Assembly: GCA_965224535.1 (NCBI GenBank)
Contig: CBDCZR010000022.1
Coordinates: 310,001 to 374,000, forward strand
Direction: 5' to 3'
From: JBCDHN01 sp965224535
GTDB taxonomy: Bacteria > Verrucomicrobiota > Verrucomicrobiia > Verrucomicrobiales > DEV007
DNA: 64,000 bases
How positions within the stretch are numbered: position 1 is the first letter of the stretch; every line of letters begins with the position of its first letter. Positions 1-7,858 of this stretch are shown in pieces. The position numbers and the translations under genes were made by a program. The notes beneath the pieces are model-generated. The model was not told the origin of the DNA. It made no database searches and saw nothing but the letters and a program-made list of their open reading frames with translations.

Positions 1-2862
1 GGCGCGCTTGGCGTAGTCATCCGAGGGCAGCGCGGCCTTGGCGCGCTCCAATTCGCGGGTTTCCTCGCGCAATTCGATCTCATCGTGAAGGATCTGCATC
101 ACCTTGAGGACGACTTCCGGCGGCAGGCTGTCGGAATTTTGCGATTGCCCCTTGCCGGATTGCTGCCGGGAGGCGGGAACCAGTTCCTCGGCCCAGCGGT
201 CGAGCGCGTCGGCCCAAAATTCCGCCGCTGCGATGGAGCGTCCGTTGAGGTTGACGCGGATGGCGTCGCCAATTTCACGGATTTCGGCAACCACGCTGGA
301 TTCGCGCATTTGCTCGAGGATTTTTTTGTAGTTCAGGTCCTGTTTGCGGTGGAAGTAGGCCTGCAGGTCCTGCTGGATGGTGTGGATGACCTCACTTTGC
401 TCGGTTTCGCGGTCGGCGATGGTTTTGGCCCGCTCGCGGATGGCTTCGGCAACGTGGCGGTCGGGCATTCCGAAGACGCCGTTGAGGGTGTCGTTCAAAT
501 CCCCGGCGACGGCGATTTGTTCGCGGGAGGCCGCCTTGAGACGCTTGACGAACGTGCTGGCTTCCAGGCTGTTGAGCAGCTCCTTGAGTTGCTCGGAGAT
601 TTTCGCGAATTCATCGAGCAAGCCGGTTTGCTCCACCACCGCTTCCTCGGTGCTTTGCTGGGCCGGTGAGGGCGGCTTCGGCTTGTCGTCGCCCGGCGCA
701 GCCGCCAAATTCGTGCTGGGCAGGCCCAAACCGCCACCGCCGGATTTCGAACCACCGTTCGGATCTTTGGGAACCGGCTTCATCCAGCCGCTCTCCGGCT
801 TGGTGTCGAGCTGAGGGCCTTTGGGTTGGTCGTTAGGTTGCTGATTTTCGCCGGGTTTAGGCTGTTGCTGCTGATTTTCGGCCAGCGAGGGCTCGGATTC
901 GTTCGGTTGAGACTCGCTCGGCGATTTTTCGCCCGGTTGGGGCTGATTTTGCTGCTGGGGAGCGTTGGCCGCGTCTTTCAAGAGGTCGGCCACCGACGGC
1001 ATCCGGTTCTGGGCGATGTCCTTGAGCTTCTGAAGCGATTGGGCGAAGAGTTCCAGGCGCTCGGCGTCGAATTCGCGGTTGCGGACGGCTTCTTCGGCCA
1101 GATCCTTGCCCGCTTTGGTCAAATTATCGAGCCGCTTGCCGTTGTTGGCCTCCGCTTGGGCCTGAGCCTCGATCCGGCGGCGGTTTGCGGGGTCATCCAT
1201 CTCATCGGCGGAAAGCTGGCGGAGTTCCTGGTTGGTGGCGTGCAACTGTTTTTCGCGCTCGTAGACTTCCTGGGCCTGACGGAACCACTTGCCGATCTGA
1301 TCGGTGATCCACAACGCATGTTGGTCGTGTCCCAGGATGTGGAGGATGAACGGCCGCGACATCGCCGGCTCCCGTCCCGGCAGGTAATCCTGCGCGTAGG
1401 CGACCAATTGGATGGTCTGCGGCTTCACGCGTTCCCGCGCAGGATTGAAGGTCGCCGCGGTCTCGATTTCTTTCAGCTCCGGACCCCCTGCGGCGACGAC
1501 TTTTGCTCCGCGCTCCGCATCGCGCCCCGGGCGGAAGAGGGAGCCAACCCACATCAACCCGGCTTCGCGAACGCCGAAGTCATCGTTCACCTTCAACTGA
1601 AACTGCACGGTCTCATCCACCAAAACGACCTGCTCGCGGGTCTCCATTTTTGCGATGACGTTTGGCGCGGCGTCCTCAAACGCGTTGATGCGCAGCTTTA
1701 GCGGCTCTTTGGCGGTCAAACCCAGGGTATCGCGCCAGGTTAGGGTGTGTTCGCGCGATTCAGCGACGAAAAACGGCTCGGTGGACATGGTTTTGGCCTT
1801 CACCTGCAATTGCCGGCCATCCATCTGCGCCTCCGCCAAATTCCGCTTGGCTTCAGCCTGAAACGTGGCTTCGCTGCCCTTGAGGACCGACAGTGTTCCG
1901 TCGCGAACCTGAACGATGGGCTGGTGGCTGTAGCGCAGGTAATCCGGCAACCGCAGCGTTGCGGAGATGGCTTCCAATTCCGGCCGCGTGGTGGGGAGAA
2001 TCACCATTTCCTCGCGGTCGTCGCCCACCGCCAGTTTCAGCTTCGCTTTCTTGGTGCGGCCGGCCAGTGAAAACGCGAAACTCTCCTCTTCGCGATCGAC
2101 CGTCACCGGCAACTGATCCTTGAACCGCGCCGTGCCGGAATCCGGCTTCCAATCCGTGTCCGCGCTCAGATTGACGTTCACGTCGAAGTCCTCCGCGTAG
2201 GGAACCACCATCTTTTTCGGCAATTCCTCGACTTGAGCGAAGGTGTAGCGCTCGGTCGCCTTCCACGGCGTCAACCAGCGGAATCCGGCGTTTTTCCCGG
2301 CTTTGGGCACAGCGATGATCGCGCCGACGGCCAGAATGAGGATCAACGCCGCGGCGCCGGCCCAGCGCCAATGATTCGGGTCCGGGACCGCACGGGCAAA
2401 ATCGCGGTCGCCGATGCGTTCGTCGGCCTGCTTGAACGCCGCCTTGATGAGCGCCTCCGAGCCGGAGCGATGTTTGGCCAATTCGACGATGCCGAGCAAA
2501 TGATCGCCCAGTCGCCGGAATTTCAGGCGCAGCAGGCGGGCGGCTTGCTCCAGGTTGCGCTGTTCCCATACCCAGCGGTGGCACTTGGTGGGAAACCAGA
2601 ATCCAAAGCCCGAGGCGCCGGCGACGAGTATGAGCGCACGAACGGTGGCGGGCGTGTCCCAAACGCGGTCCAGGAGAAAGACGGCCAGGTAGGAGAGGGC
2701 CAGGCCGAACATCGCGGCAAGCGCGCCTTCGGCAATCTTCACCAGCCACACCTTGCGGCGGAAGTTTTCGAGCCGCGCCTTAAGGTTGGGAGGCAGCTCC
2801 AGAGCCTGTTCGAGCGAAGACGAGGTTGGGGACCGGTCTTCTGGGTTTGGGTTTTGATTCAT
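1..2862 (-). CDS. DUF4175-like large membrane-anchored protein (C-terminus beyond left edge)
   Basis: The minus-strand frame stays open from the ATG at 2862 to base 1 (954 codons), so the gene runs out of the window. The N-terminal third has hydrophobic segments at about residues 38-65, 72-88 and 165-185, which suggests a membrane anchor. A long extracytoplasmic-looking region of beta-rich sequence follows, then a Gln/Pro/Ser-rich linker (about residues 640-720) and a charged helical region rich in Glu, Arg and Lys. This layout matches the large DUF4175-type proteins that in PVC and Bacteroidetes bacteria usually sit beside MoxR ATPase, DUF58 and BatA/B genes. Those neighbours would lie left of the window and cannot be checked here. 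No enzymatic motif is visible. Plus-strand ORFs across this region are shadows, because the minus-frame product has ordinary composition throughout. Family call is moderate; the reality of the gene is near certain. Confidence 0.8.
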   Translation of the reverse strand, partial: MNQNPNPEDRSPTSSSLEQALELPPNLKARLENFRRKVWLVKIAEGALAAMFGLALSYLAVFLLDRVWDTPATVRALILVAGASGFGFWFPTKCHRWVWEQRNLEQAARLLRLKFRRLGDHLLGIVELAKHRSGSEALIKAAFKQADERIGDRDFARAVPDPNHWRWAGAAALILILAVGAIIAVPKAGKNAGFRWLTPWKATERYTFAQVEELPKKMVVPYAEDFDVNVNLSADTDWKPDSGTARFKDQLPVTVDREEESFAFSLAGRTKKAKLKLAVGDDREEMVILPTTRPELEAISATLRLPDYLRYSHQPIVQVRDGTLSVLKGSEATFQAEAKRNLAEAQMDGRQLQVKAKTMSTEPFFVAESREHTLTWRDTLGLTAKEPLKLRINAFEDAAPNVIAKMETREQVVLVDETVQFQLKVNDDFGVREAGLMWVGSLFRPGRDAERGAKVVAAGGPELKEIETAATFNPARERVKPQTIQLVAYAQDYLPGREPAMSRPFILHILGHDQHALWITDQIGKWFRQAQEVYEREKQLHATNQELRQLSADEMDDPANRRRIEAQAQAEANNGKRLDNLTKAGKDLAEEAVRNREFDAERLELFAQSLQKLKDIAQNRMPSVADLLKDAANAPQQQNQPQPGEKSPSESQPNESEPSLAENQQQQPKPGENQQPNDQPKGPQLDTKPESGWMKPVPKDPNGGSKSGGGGLGLPSTNLAAAPGDDKPKPPSPAQQSTEEAVVEQTGLLDEFAKISEQLKELLNSLEASTFVKRLKAASREQIAVAGDLNDTLNGVFGMPDRHVAEAIRERAKTIADRETEQSEVIHTIQQDLQAYFHRKQDLNYKKILEQMRESSVVAEIREIGDAIRVNLNGRSIAAAEFWADALDRWAEELVPASRQQSGKGQSQNSDSLPPEVVLKVMQILHDEIELREETRELERAKAALPSDDYAKRA

Positions 2863-2977
2863 GGGCTAGCCCTTGGGCGATCTGGATAGGATAGTTACGA
2901 TCTGGCGGCTTGGCCAGTCAATCAACGGCAAAAATTTCAGCGGCGGAATGGCCGTTTTGGCAGGACTTTTTGGCGAA

Positions 2978-4066
2978 TTACGGCGATTTGGGCGCCTTTT
3001 TGCCGAGTTTGGCCTGAAGCGCCTCGATTTCCGCCTTCAGCGCAGCATTTTCCACCTTCACTTCCAAAATCTCCTCGTTCACCGCCATGTTTTCCTTTTT
3101 CACCGCCACGTTCTCTTCTTTTACCGCCACGTTTTCCTCTTTTACCTCCGAAATTTCCTCCATCACGGCTGCATTTTCCTTTTTCACTGCCACGTTCTCT
3201 TCCTTCACCTCCAAGATCTGCTCGTTCACCGCCACGTTCTCCTCTTTCACGGCCACATTTTCCTCTTTCACCGCCGAATTTTCCTCCTCCAGCGCCTCCT
3301 GCCGGGCTCGCAATTCCGCGAATTTCGCCCGCGTCTCCGGTCCCACGAAGTCGTAGACCGGATCCTGAATCAACTCATCGAGCGTCGGCAGCCGATCCAA
3401 ATCCGTCAGCCGGAAGCGAAAACCCGGCATCGTCACAGATTCGATGATACCGTCCTTCGGCGTAATGGGCACGTATACCCCGGCCTTGTTCAGCCGGTAG
3501 AATCCGCCCCGCTTGTTACCCTTCTTATCCCCCGGATCGAGGATGAAATACTCCGGCACCTTGCCATGTTTGTACTCGTCCCACTTCACCTGAGTGTCGC
3601 GGCGCACGGCGCGTTTGTCGGAGTCCGAAAGCGACTCGATGCACAGATCAAACACCCCGTGGTAAGAACGCTCGCCGGGCTTCCAGCGCACCGGATTGGA
3701 GGGAGCTATGAGCCCGATGTCCGGTTTGCGCACCACCGTCTTCATGCGGGCGGGGTTCTTGGGATCTGGCACGGTCATTTTGAAGCCGACTTGCTCGATG
3801 GTTACTGCCGGGGCGTTTTCTTTGTCCGCGTAGCAGCCAACCAGCCGCACGTACCAGAAAAAGAGCTTGGTTTGTTCTTCGGTGGCCATGGGTTTGGCTT
3901 CTAGGATTCCATCGTTCCATTCGTAGCTGTGTTCGTGATCGTACCAATCGCGCCAATATTCCTCCAGGCTCACTTCCCGGCCGTCGTCCGGCGCCCAGGG
4001 CTCCCATTCCTCGTCCGGGGGGGAGGTTTTGGGGGCGATTGGAGGCTGTAAGGTTGCGGTTGCCAT
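2978..4066 (-). CDS. Uma2-family (DUF820) PD-(D/E)XK-fold protein with C-terminal heptad coiled coil
   Basis: The first ~230 residues match Uma2/DUF820: a KPDIGLI strand with the first acidic residue, CIESLSDSD with the second, then a lysine and the EYFILDP strand typical of this restriction-endonuclease-like fold. The last ~120 residues are an almost perfect heptad repeat built on EENVAVK and its variants (EILEVKE, ENAAVME). This should form a long parallel coiled coil and so an oligomer. The start was set at the ATG at 4066 (MATATLQPP), because upstream codons to 4228 look non-coding and would overlap the divergent protease gene at 4162. Uma2 proteins are widespread, highly copied in cyanobacteria and PVC bacteria, and their biological role is unknown. 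The zipper tail is longer and more regular than usual for the family. Confidence 0.85.
   Translation of the reverse strand: MATATLQPPIAPKTSPPDEEWEPWAPDDGREVSLEEYWRDWYDHEHSYEWNDGILEAKPMATEEQTKLFFWYVRLVGCYADKENAPAVTIEQVGFKMTVPDPKNPARMKTVVRKPDIGLIAPSNPVRWKPGERSYHGVFDLCIESLSDSDKRAVRRDTQVKWDEYKHGKVPEYFILDPGDKKGNKRGGFYRLNKAGVYVPITPKDGIIESVTMPGFRFRLTDLDRLPTLDELIQDPVYDFVGPETRAKFAELRARQEALEEENSAVKEENVAVKEENVAVNEQILEVKEENVAVKKENAAVMEEISEVKEENVAVKEENVAVKKENMAVNEEILEVKVENAALKAEIEALQAKLGKKAPKSP
3045..3290 (-). repeat. 21-bp tandem repeat encoding coiled-coil heptads
   Basis: On the plus strand the block reads as reiterated variants of TTCCTCTTTCACCGCCACG, each unit about 21 bp. In the minus-strand gene each unit encodes one heptad (EENVAVK type). 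The copies differ at scattered positions, so the repeat has expanded and then drifted. Because the unit is exactly seven codons, gain or loss of a copy lengthens or shortens the coiled coil without a frameshift. Confidence 0.8.
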
Positions 4067-4161
4067 CCCGCCCAGGATGCACTTCCAAGCCAGATGCGTC
4101 AAACCGCAAAATTCCGCTCTCAAGCCGTTGCTTTGCCCGGAAGATTTGGCATCTTGCGGGG

Positions 4162-5250
4162 ATGAAACCGATCCGCCGAAACTGGCTTGCCGCAAGCGGA
4201 CTCGCCGCCGCGGCCTTGATGGGAACACTCTGGTTGATGGGCCAAGGACAGCCGCGAGCCATCGCGCCCCGGGCCGATTTGCTTCCCAACGAGGTGGCTA
4301 CGATCAACCTCTTCGAGACCACCTCGCCATCGGTGGTCCACATCGAGAGCATCGCCGTGCGCCGGGATTTTTTTACGCTGAATTTGACGAAAATTCCCGC
4401 GGGAACCGGGACCGGGTTCATTTGGGATAAACACGGCCACGTGGTCACGAATTACCACGTGATTCGCGAGGCCAACGCGGCGAAGGTGATTTTGAGCGAC
4501 CAATCCACCTGGAACGCCAAACTGGTGGGCGCGGAGCCGGACAAAGACCTGGCCGTTCTGAAAATCGACGCGCCCGAGGCGAAGTTAAAGCCGATCACGG
4601 TCGGCACGTCGAGCGATCTGCGCGTCGGCCAGAGCGTATTCGCGATCGGCAACCCGTTTGGGCTCGATCAAACCCTGACCACCGGGGTCATCAGCGGCCT
4701 CGGACGCGAAATTCAGTCCGTTTCCGGCCGAACCATCGAAAACGTGATCCAAACCGACGCCGCCATCAACCCGGGCAACTCCGGCGGGCCGCTGCTCGAT
4801 AGCTCCGGGCGCGTCATCGGCGTCAACACCGCGATTTTCAGTCCGTCAGGCGCTTACGCGGGCGTTGGTTTTGCCGTACCGGTCAACGTGGTCAATCGCA
4901 TGGTGCCGCAGCTCATCCAGCACGGACGCGTCATCAAGCCGGTTTTGGGCATCGAAATCGCCAACGACGCTTTATTGTCCCGTCAGGGGGTGGATGGCGT
5001 GCTGGTCATGGATGTGGTGGAGGGTAGCGGCGCGGAAAAAGCCGGGATTTTACCGACACGCCGCGACCGGCGCGGGGAGGTGATTTTGGGCGATTTGGTG
5101 GTGGAAGTCGACGGCCGCAAAATCAAAAATTCCGAGGATCTGTTCAAAGCTCTCGATCGCCGGAAAGTGGGCGACACCGTGGCGGTTAAGGTGCGCCGTG
5201 GAGCGAAGGAAATCGTCACGATGCAGGTGTTGCTGACAGCCTCGCAGTGA
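4162..5250 (+). CDS. Membrane-anchored trypsin-like serine protease with one PDZ domain (DegS/HhoA-type)
   Basis: A 362-residue HtrA-family protease for periplasmic quality control. The N-terminus has basic residues followed by a hydrophobic segment (about residues 10-27), consistent with a signal anchor. The catalytic triad is visible: His99 in TNYHVI, Asp129 in DKDLAVLKID and Ser207 in GNSGGPLL. A single PDZ domain occupies about residues 260-360. The single PDZ and N-terminal anchor resemble DegS rather than two-PDZ DegP. A start at 4039 is possible but adds basic, non-signal-like residues and overlaps the divergent Uma2 gene, so the ATG at 4162 (preceded by GCGGGG) is preferred. The Uma2 and protease genes are divergent with a ~95-bp shared intergenic region that must hold both promoters. 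Confidence 0.93.
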   Translation: MKPIRRNWLAASGLAAAALMGTLWLMGQGQPRAIAPRADLLPNEVATINLFETTSPSVVHIESIAVRRDFFTLNLTKIPAGTGTGFIWDKHGHVVTNYHVIREANAAKVILSDQSTWNAKLVGAEPDKDLAVLKIDAPEAKLKPITVGTSSDLRVGQSVFAIGNPFGLDQTLTTGVISGLGREIQSVSGRTIENVIQTDAAINPGNSGGPLLDSSGRVIGVNTAIFSPSGAYAGVGFAVPVNVVNRMVPQLIQHGRVIKPVLGIEIANDALLSRQGVDGVLVMDVVEGSGAEKAGILPTRRDRRGEVILGDLVVEVDGRKIKNSEDLFKALDRRKVGDTVAVKVRRGAKEIVTMQVLLTASQ

Positions 5251-5340
5251 AGCCGCCGCCGGAATTGGGGGAGTGGAAGGTGCGGACGGTGTGAGTGTGG
5301 CGCGTGGGCTGTCCTCCGAAGCGCGTTTTTTCTTGCCCAT

Positions 5341-5363
5341 GTGTCTCACGCGTAGTAAGACAC
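5341..5363. promoter_or_regulatory. Probable GntR/YtrA operator (9-bp inverted repeat)
   Basis: The arms GTGTCTCAC (5341-5349) and GTAAGACAC (5355-5363) are inverted repeats with one mismatch around a 5-bp spacer. The site ends 5 bp before the preferred start codon of the GntR regulator at 5369, where a ribosome binding site would normally lie. YtrA-subfamily regulators commonly bind such dyads next to their own genes, so autorepression is the likely role. The assignment rests on symmetry and position only. Confidence 0.55.
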
Positions 5364-5368
5364 CTCTG

Positions 5369-5755
5369 ATGCTCCCTTTCAGCGTCCAGTTCCGCCCGGG
5401 CGTGCCGGCTTACGAGCAAATTGTGCTTGCCGCCAAGCGCGCCATCGCCGGCGGACGCTTGGGAGTGGGCGAGGCGTTTCCTTCCGTGCGCGCCATGAGC
5501 CGCGAACTGAAATTGACCCCTAACACGTGCCAAAAAGCAGTCAGCGCACTGGTGAACGAGGGGCTGTTGGAGGTTAGGCCGGGCGTGGGAACGATCGTCT
5601 GCACGCCGCCACGTTTGGCCCCCAAAATCGCGGCTGGGGAGCTTCGGGAGAGCATCGACCAACTCGTGGTGGAGGCGCGGCAGCGCGGGTTGAGCCTGGA
5701 AAACCTGAAACGCGCCGTCGCCGAAAGTTGGCGGAATCTGAAATCGGAAAGTTGA
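5369..5755 (+). CDS. GntR-family transcriptional regulator, YtrA subfamily
   Basis: A 128-residue protein with an N-terminal winged helix: the stretch PAYEQIVLAAKRAIAGG, then FPSVRAMSRELKLTPNT, then GLLEVRPGVGTIV is the GntR signature. The effector domain is only a short helical tail (about 50 residues), as in YtrA-type regulators that control ABC transporter operons. The gene is 25 bp upstream of an ABC ATPase and forms one unit with it, a classical ytrA-ytrB arrangement. The start was taken at 5369 (MLPFSVQFRPG), where family homology begins. An upstream ATG at 5339 exists, but the inverted repeat at 5341-5363 would then fall inside the coding region. There is no Shine-Dalgarno sequence before 5369. 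Confidence 0.9.
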   Translation: MLPFSVQFRPGVPAYEQIVLAAKRAIAGGRLGVGEAFPSVRAMSRELKLTPNTCQKAVSALVNEGLLEVRPGVGTIVCTPPRLAPKIAAGELRESIDQLVVEARQRGLSLENLKRAVAESWRNLKSES

Positions 5756-5780
5756 ACCCGTTGAACCCCTGAAATTCGCC

Positions 5781-6686
5781 ATGGACGCCATCACCACCCA
5801 CGATCTGAGCAAACGCTTCCGCCGCACAACCGCCGTCCGTGGCTTGAATTTGCAGGTACCGAGCGGCAAAGTTTTCGCACTGTTAGGGCCAAATGGGGCG
5901 GGCAAGAGCACTACGCTGAAGATGCTCATGAATCTGCTGCGGCCGAGCGGCGGCTCCGCCATCGTTTTGGGGCGCGACAGCCGAAAACTAGGCGGCACGC
6001 ATTTTCGCGAGATCGGCTACGTTTCCGAGGATCAACGGTTGCCGCTGTGGATGACGGTGCGGCAGTACCTGGATTTTTTGCGGCCGTTCTACCCGGCGTG
6101 GGACGAAGCTTTCCGCGAGCGCCTAACCGGGTTGCTGGACCTGGATCTGTCCCGCAAACTCAAGGCCTGCTCCCGCGGTATGCGCATGAAGGCGGCATTG
6201 CTTGGCGCGACCGCGTTTCGACCCAAATTGCTCGTGCTCGACGAGCCGTTTTCCGGGCTCGATCCCCTGGTGCGCGAGCAGTTCATCCAGGGCATGCTGG
6301 AGCTGACCCAGGATGATGGGTGGACGATTTTGCTTAGCTCGCACGATATGGACGAGGTGGAGCGGGTGGCCGATCACGTGGCCTTTCTCGACACCTCGCG
6401 CCTGTTGCTGAGCGAGCCGGCTGAGGCTTTGTTAGGGCGCTTTCGGCGGGTTGAGGCGCAAATCCCGGAAACCCAGGTTTTGCCGGAAAAGTTGCCGCCA
6501 GGCTGGTTGGAAATTCGCCATCAGCGCGGTTTGGTCACGTTTGTCGCGAGCGATTTCGAGGAATCCAATTTTGAGGCGGATTTGCGCGAAAACCTGGGAA
6601 TCGAGCGGGGCAAGGCCCAGGTCGTGCGGCTTAGCTTGCGAGAAATTTTCGTCGCGATCGCGAAAAACAGGAAGGCCGTGTCATGA
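5781..6686 (+). CDS. ABC transporter ATP-binding protein of a YtrA-controlled exporter
   Basis: A 301-residue nucleotide-binding subunit. Walker A is GPNGAGKST (residues 36-44), Walker B with catalytic Glu is LLVLDEPFSGLDP, and the H-loop is LLSSHDMDE. The signature motif is unusual: CSRGMRMK replaces the usual LSGGQ-like sequence, as in several Ytr/CcmA-like exporters. The C-terminal ~90 residues form the extra domain seen in YtrB-like ATPases. It overlaps the next gene by ATGA (6683-6686), so it is translationally coupled to its membrane partner. The operon order GntR, ATPase, membrane protein, membrane protein points to export of, or self-protection from, an envelope-active compound. The substrate cannot be told from sequence. 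Confidence 0.93.
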   Translation: MDAITTHDLSKRFRRTTAVRGLNLQVPSGKVFALLGPNGAGKSTTLKMLMNLLRPSGGSAIVLGRDSRKLGGTHFREIGYVSEDQRLPLWMTVRQYLDFLRPFYPAWDEAFRERLTGLLDLDLSRKLKACSRGMRMKAALLGATAFRPKLLVLDEPFSGLDPLVREQFIQGMLELTQDDGWTILLSSHDMDEVERVADHVAFLDTSRLLLSEPAEALLGRFRRVEAQIPETQVLPEKLPPGWLEIRHQRGLVTFVASDFEESNFEADLRENLGIERGKAQVVRLSLREIFVAIAKNRKAVS

Positions 6687-7858
6687 GCCAAATTGCGCAC
6701 CTATTTTGGAACGATATGCGGCGGCTGCGTTGGTGGTTTGTCGGTTGGTTAGGATTTTTGCTGCTGGAAATCGTGCTACACATCCACAAGCTCTACGGCA
6801 ACCTGAGCGAGCGCCAGTTTGACTGGTATTTCAGCAGCGCGCCGTGGGTGGCGCTGCACTACCTGCGCGTGCCGGCGCTGGGGGTGCTGACGGCCGCGAT
6901 TTTGCTGGGGCATCCCGGCGGCGGCCATCAGGCGAGCTGGATGACGCAGGCCATTGGGCGCGGGAAACTGGGTGCGGCCAAGCTAACATTGATCCTCACC
7001 GTCATCGCAACCCAGGCGTTGCAGTTTGGGTTCATCGTCTCCGTTCTTCACGAAACGCCGGCCGCGCTCGCCTACGTTTTGCACCTCACGTGGACCTTGC
7101 CGCTTGCCGTCTGGGTCGGCTTCGTGGCCTGGATCGCGGCTCCGACGGCGACGGCGGGAGGGGTGCTGAGGCGCATGGGAATTTGCGCGGGGGTTTTCGC
7201 CGGGTTCTTTGCGGTGTTGGTTGCCGGTTGGTTGGATGGCTTGGGCAACTGGCTCAGCGAGCTGGATTCCGGAATCGGAGAAGACCACCAGCACGCTACC
7301 TGGCGCATCTTCGCCGTAGTTGCTGCGGCAGGCTTGGTTTTCCTGCATTTTTGGCATCGCCGGGGCTGGATTACCGCGGTGGGCGGTGGTTTGGCGATTT
7401 TTGCGTGTTTTCCGGTTGGATTGACCAGCCGGATCAACTTTGCGCCTCCGGATCCCGGCAAATCGGAGCGATCGGCGATAATCCGCTTCGATCCAGCTCC
7501 CGTCATTTTGCCGCGTGGCGAGAACAGCGTCCGATTCCGCTGGAAAGGCAAGAACGCGCGCGTCACACGCCTGGAAACGCGGCGTGGCCCCGCGGTTGCG
7601 CTGGATTTGCCGCTGTTTTGGCCGGGAAGCCAGTTGGCGGCAAGGTGGAGGACGCATTTGGAAGTGGCACAAGCGCCACGACTCGAATTGCTGCCCAAAA
7701 CCGGCCCCACCGCGGAGTGGCGCGAAGACAACACCGTCACCAGCGCCGACCAAGGCGGAAGCGCCGTTCGCACCATTTGGTGGACTTCAGATTCCGCCGT
7801 AAGATCGGACGCCCGTCAACTGCGGCGCGAAGAATTCCACCTTTACCCCGCCCCATGA
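6683..7858 (+). CDS. Polytopic membrane protein, putative ABC permease subunit 1
   Basis: A 391-residue protein with about six hydrophobic segments in its first 250 residues and a soluble, probably extracytoplasmic C-terminal domain of about 140 residues. It begins HLFWNDMRRLRWWFVGWLGF. The start RLRWW..GWL is shared with the next gene, so the two are paralogues after duplication. It overlaps the ATPase by 4 bp and the next gene by 4 bp, so all three are coupled. I do not recognise a named permease family; the assignment as permease is from position and topology. A competing plus-strand frame is open from 6844, but it is Arg/Ala-rich shadow sequence until it becomes the next real gene at 7855. 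Confidence 0.8.
   Translation: MSQIAHLFWNDMRRLRWWFVGWLGFLLLEIVLHIHKLYGNLSERQFDWYFSSAPWVALHYLRVPALGVLTAAILLGHPGGGHQASWMTQAIGRGKLGAAKLTLILTVIATQALQFGFIVSVLHETPAALAYVLHLTWTLPLAVWVGFVAWIAAPTATAGGVLRRMGICAGVFAGFFAVLVAGWLDGLGNWLSELDSGIGEDHQHATWRIFAVVAAAGLVFLHFWHRRGWITAVGGGLAIFACFPVGLTSRINFAPPDPGKSERSAIIRFDPAPVILPRGENSVRFRWKGKNARVTRLETRRGPAVALDLPLFWPGSQLAARWRTHLEVAQAPRLELLPKTGPTAEWREDNTVTSADQGGSAVRTIWWTSDSAVRSDARQLRREEFHLYPAP

Noticed and set aside
826..1701. Plus-strand ORFs across 85-2889, including one of 291 codons
   Set aside because: They lie antisense to the minus-strand frame that is open from 2862 to base 1 with membrane helices and ordinary composition. The plus-strand products are shadow-like and match nothing.
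6844..7854. Upstream part of an 854-codon open frame preceding the second permease gene
   Set aside because: It overlaps the first permease in another frame, is Arg/Ala/Gly-rich, and ends where the real start (ATGA overlap at 7855) occurs.
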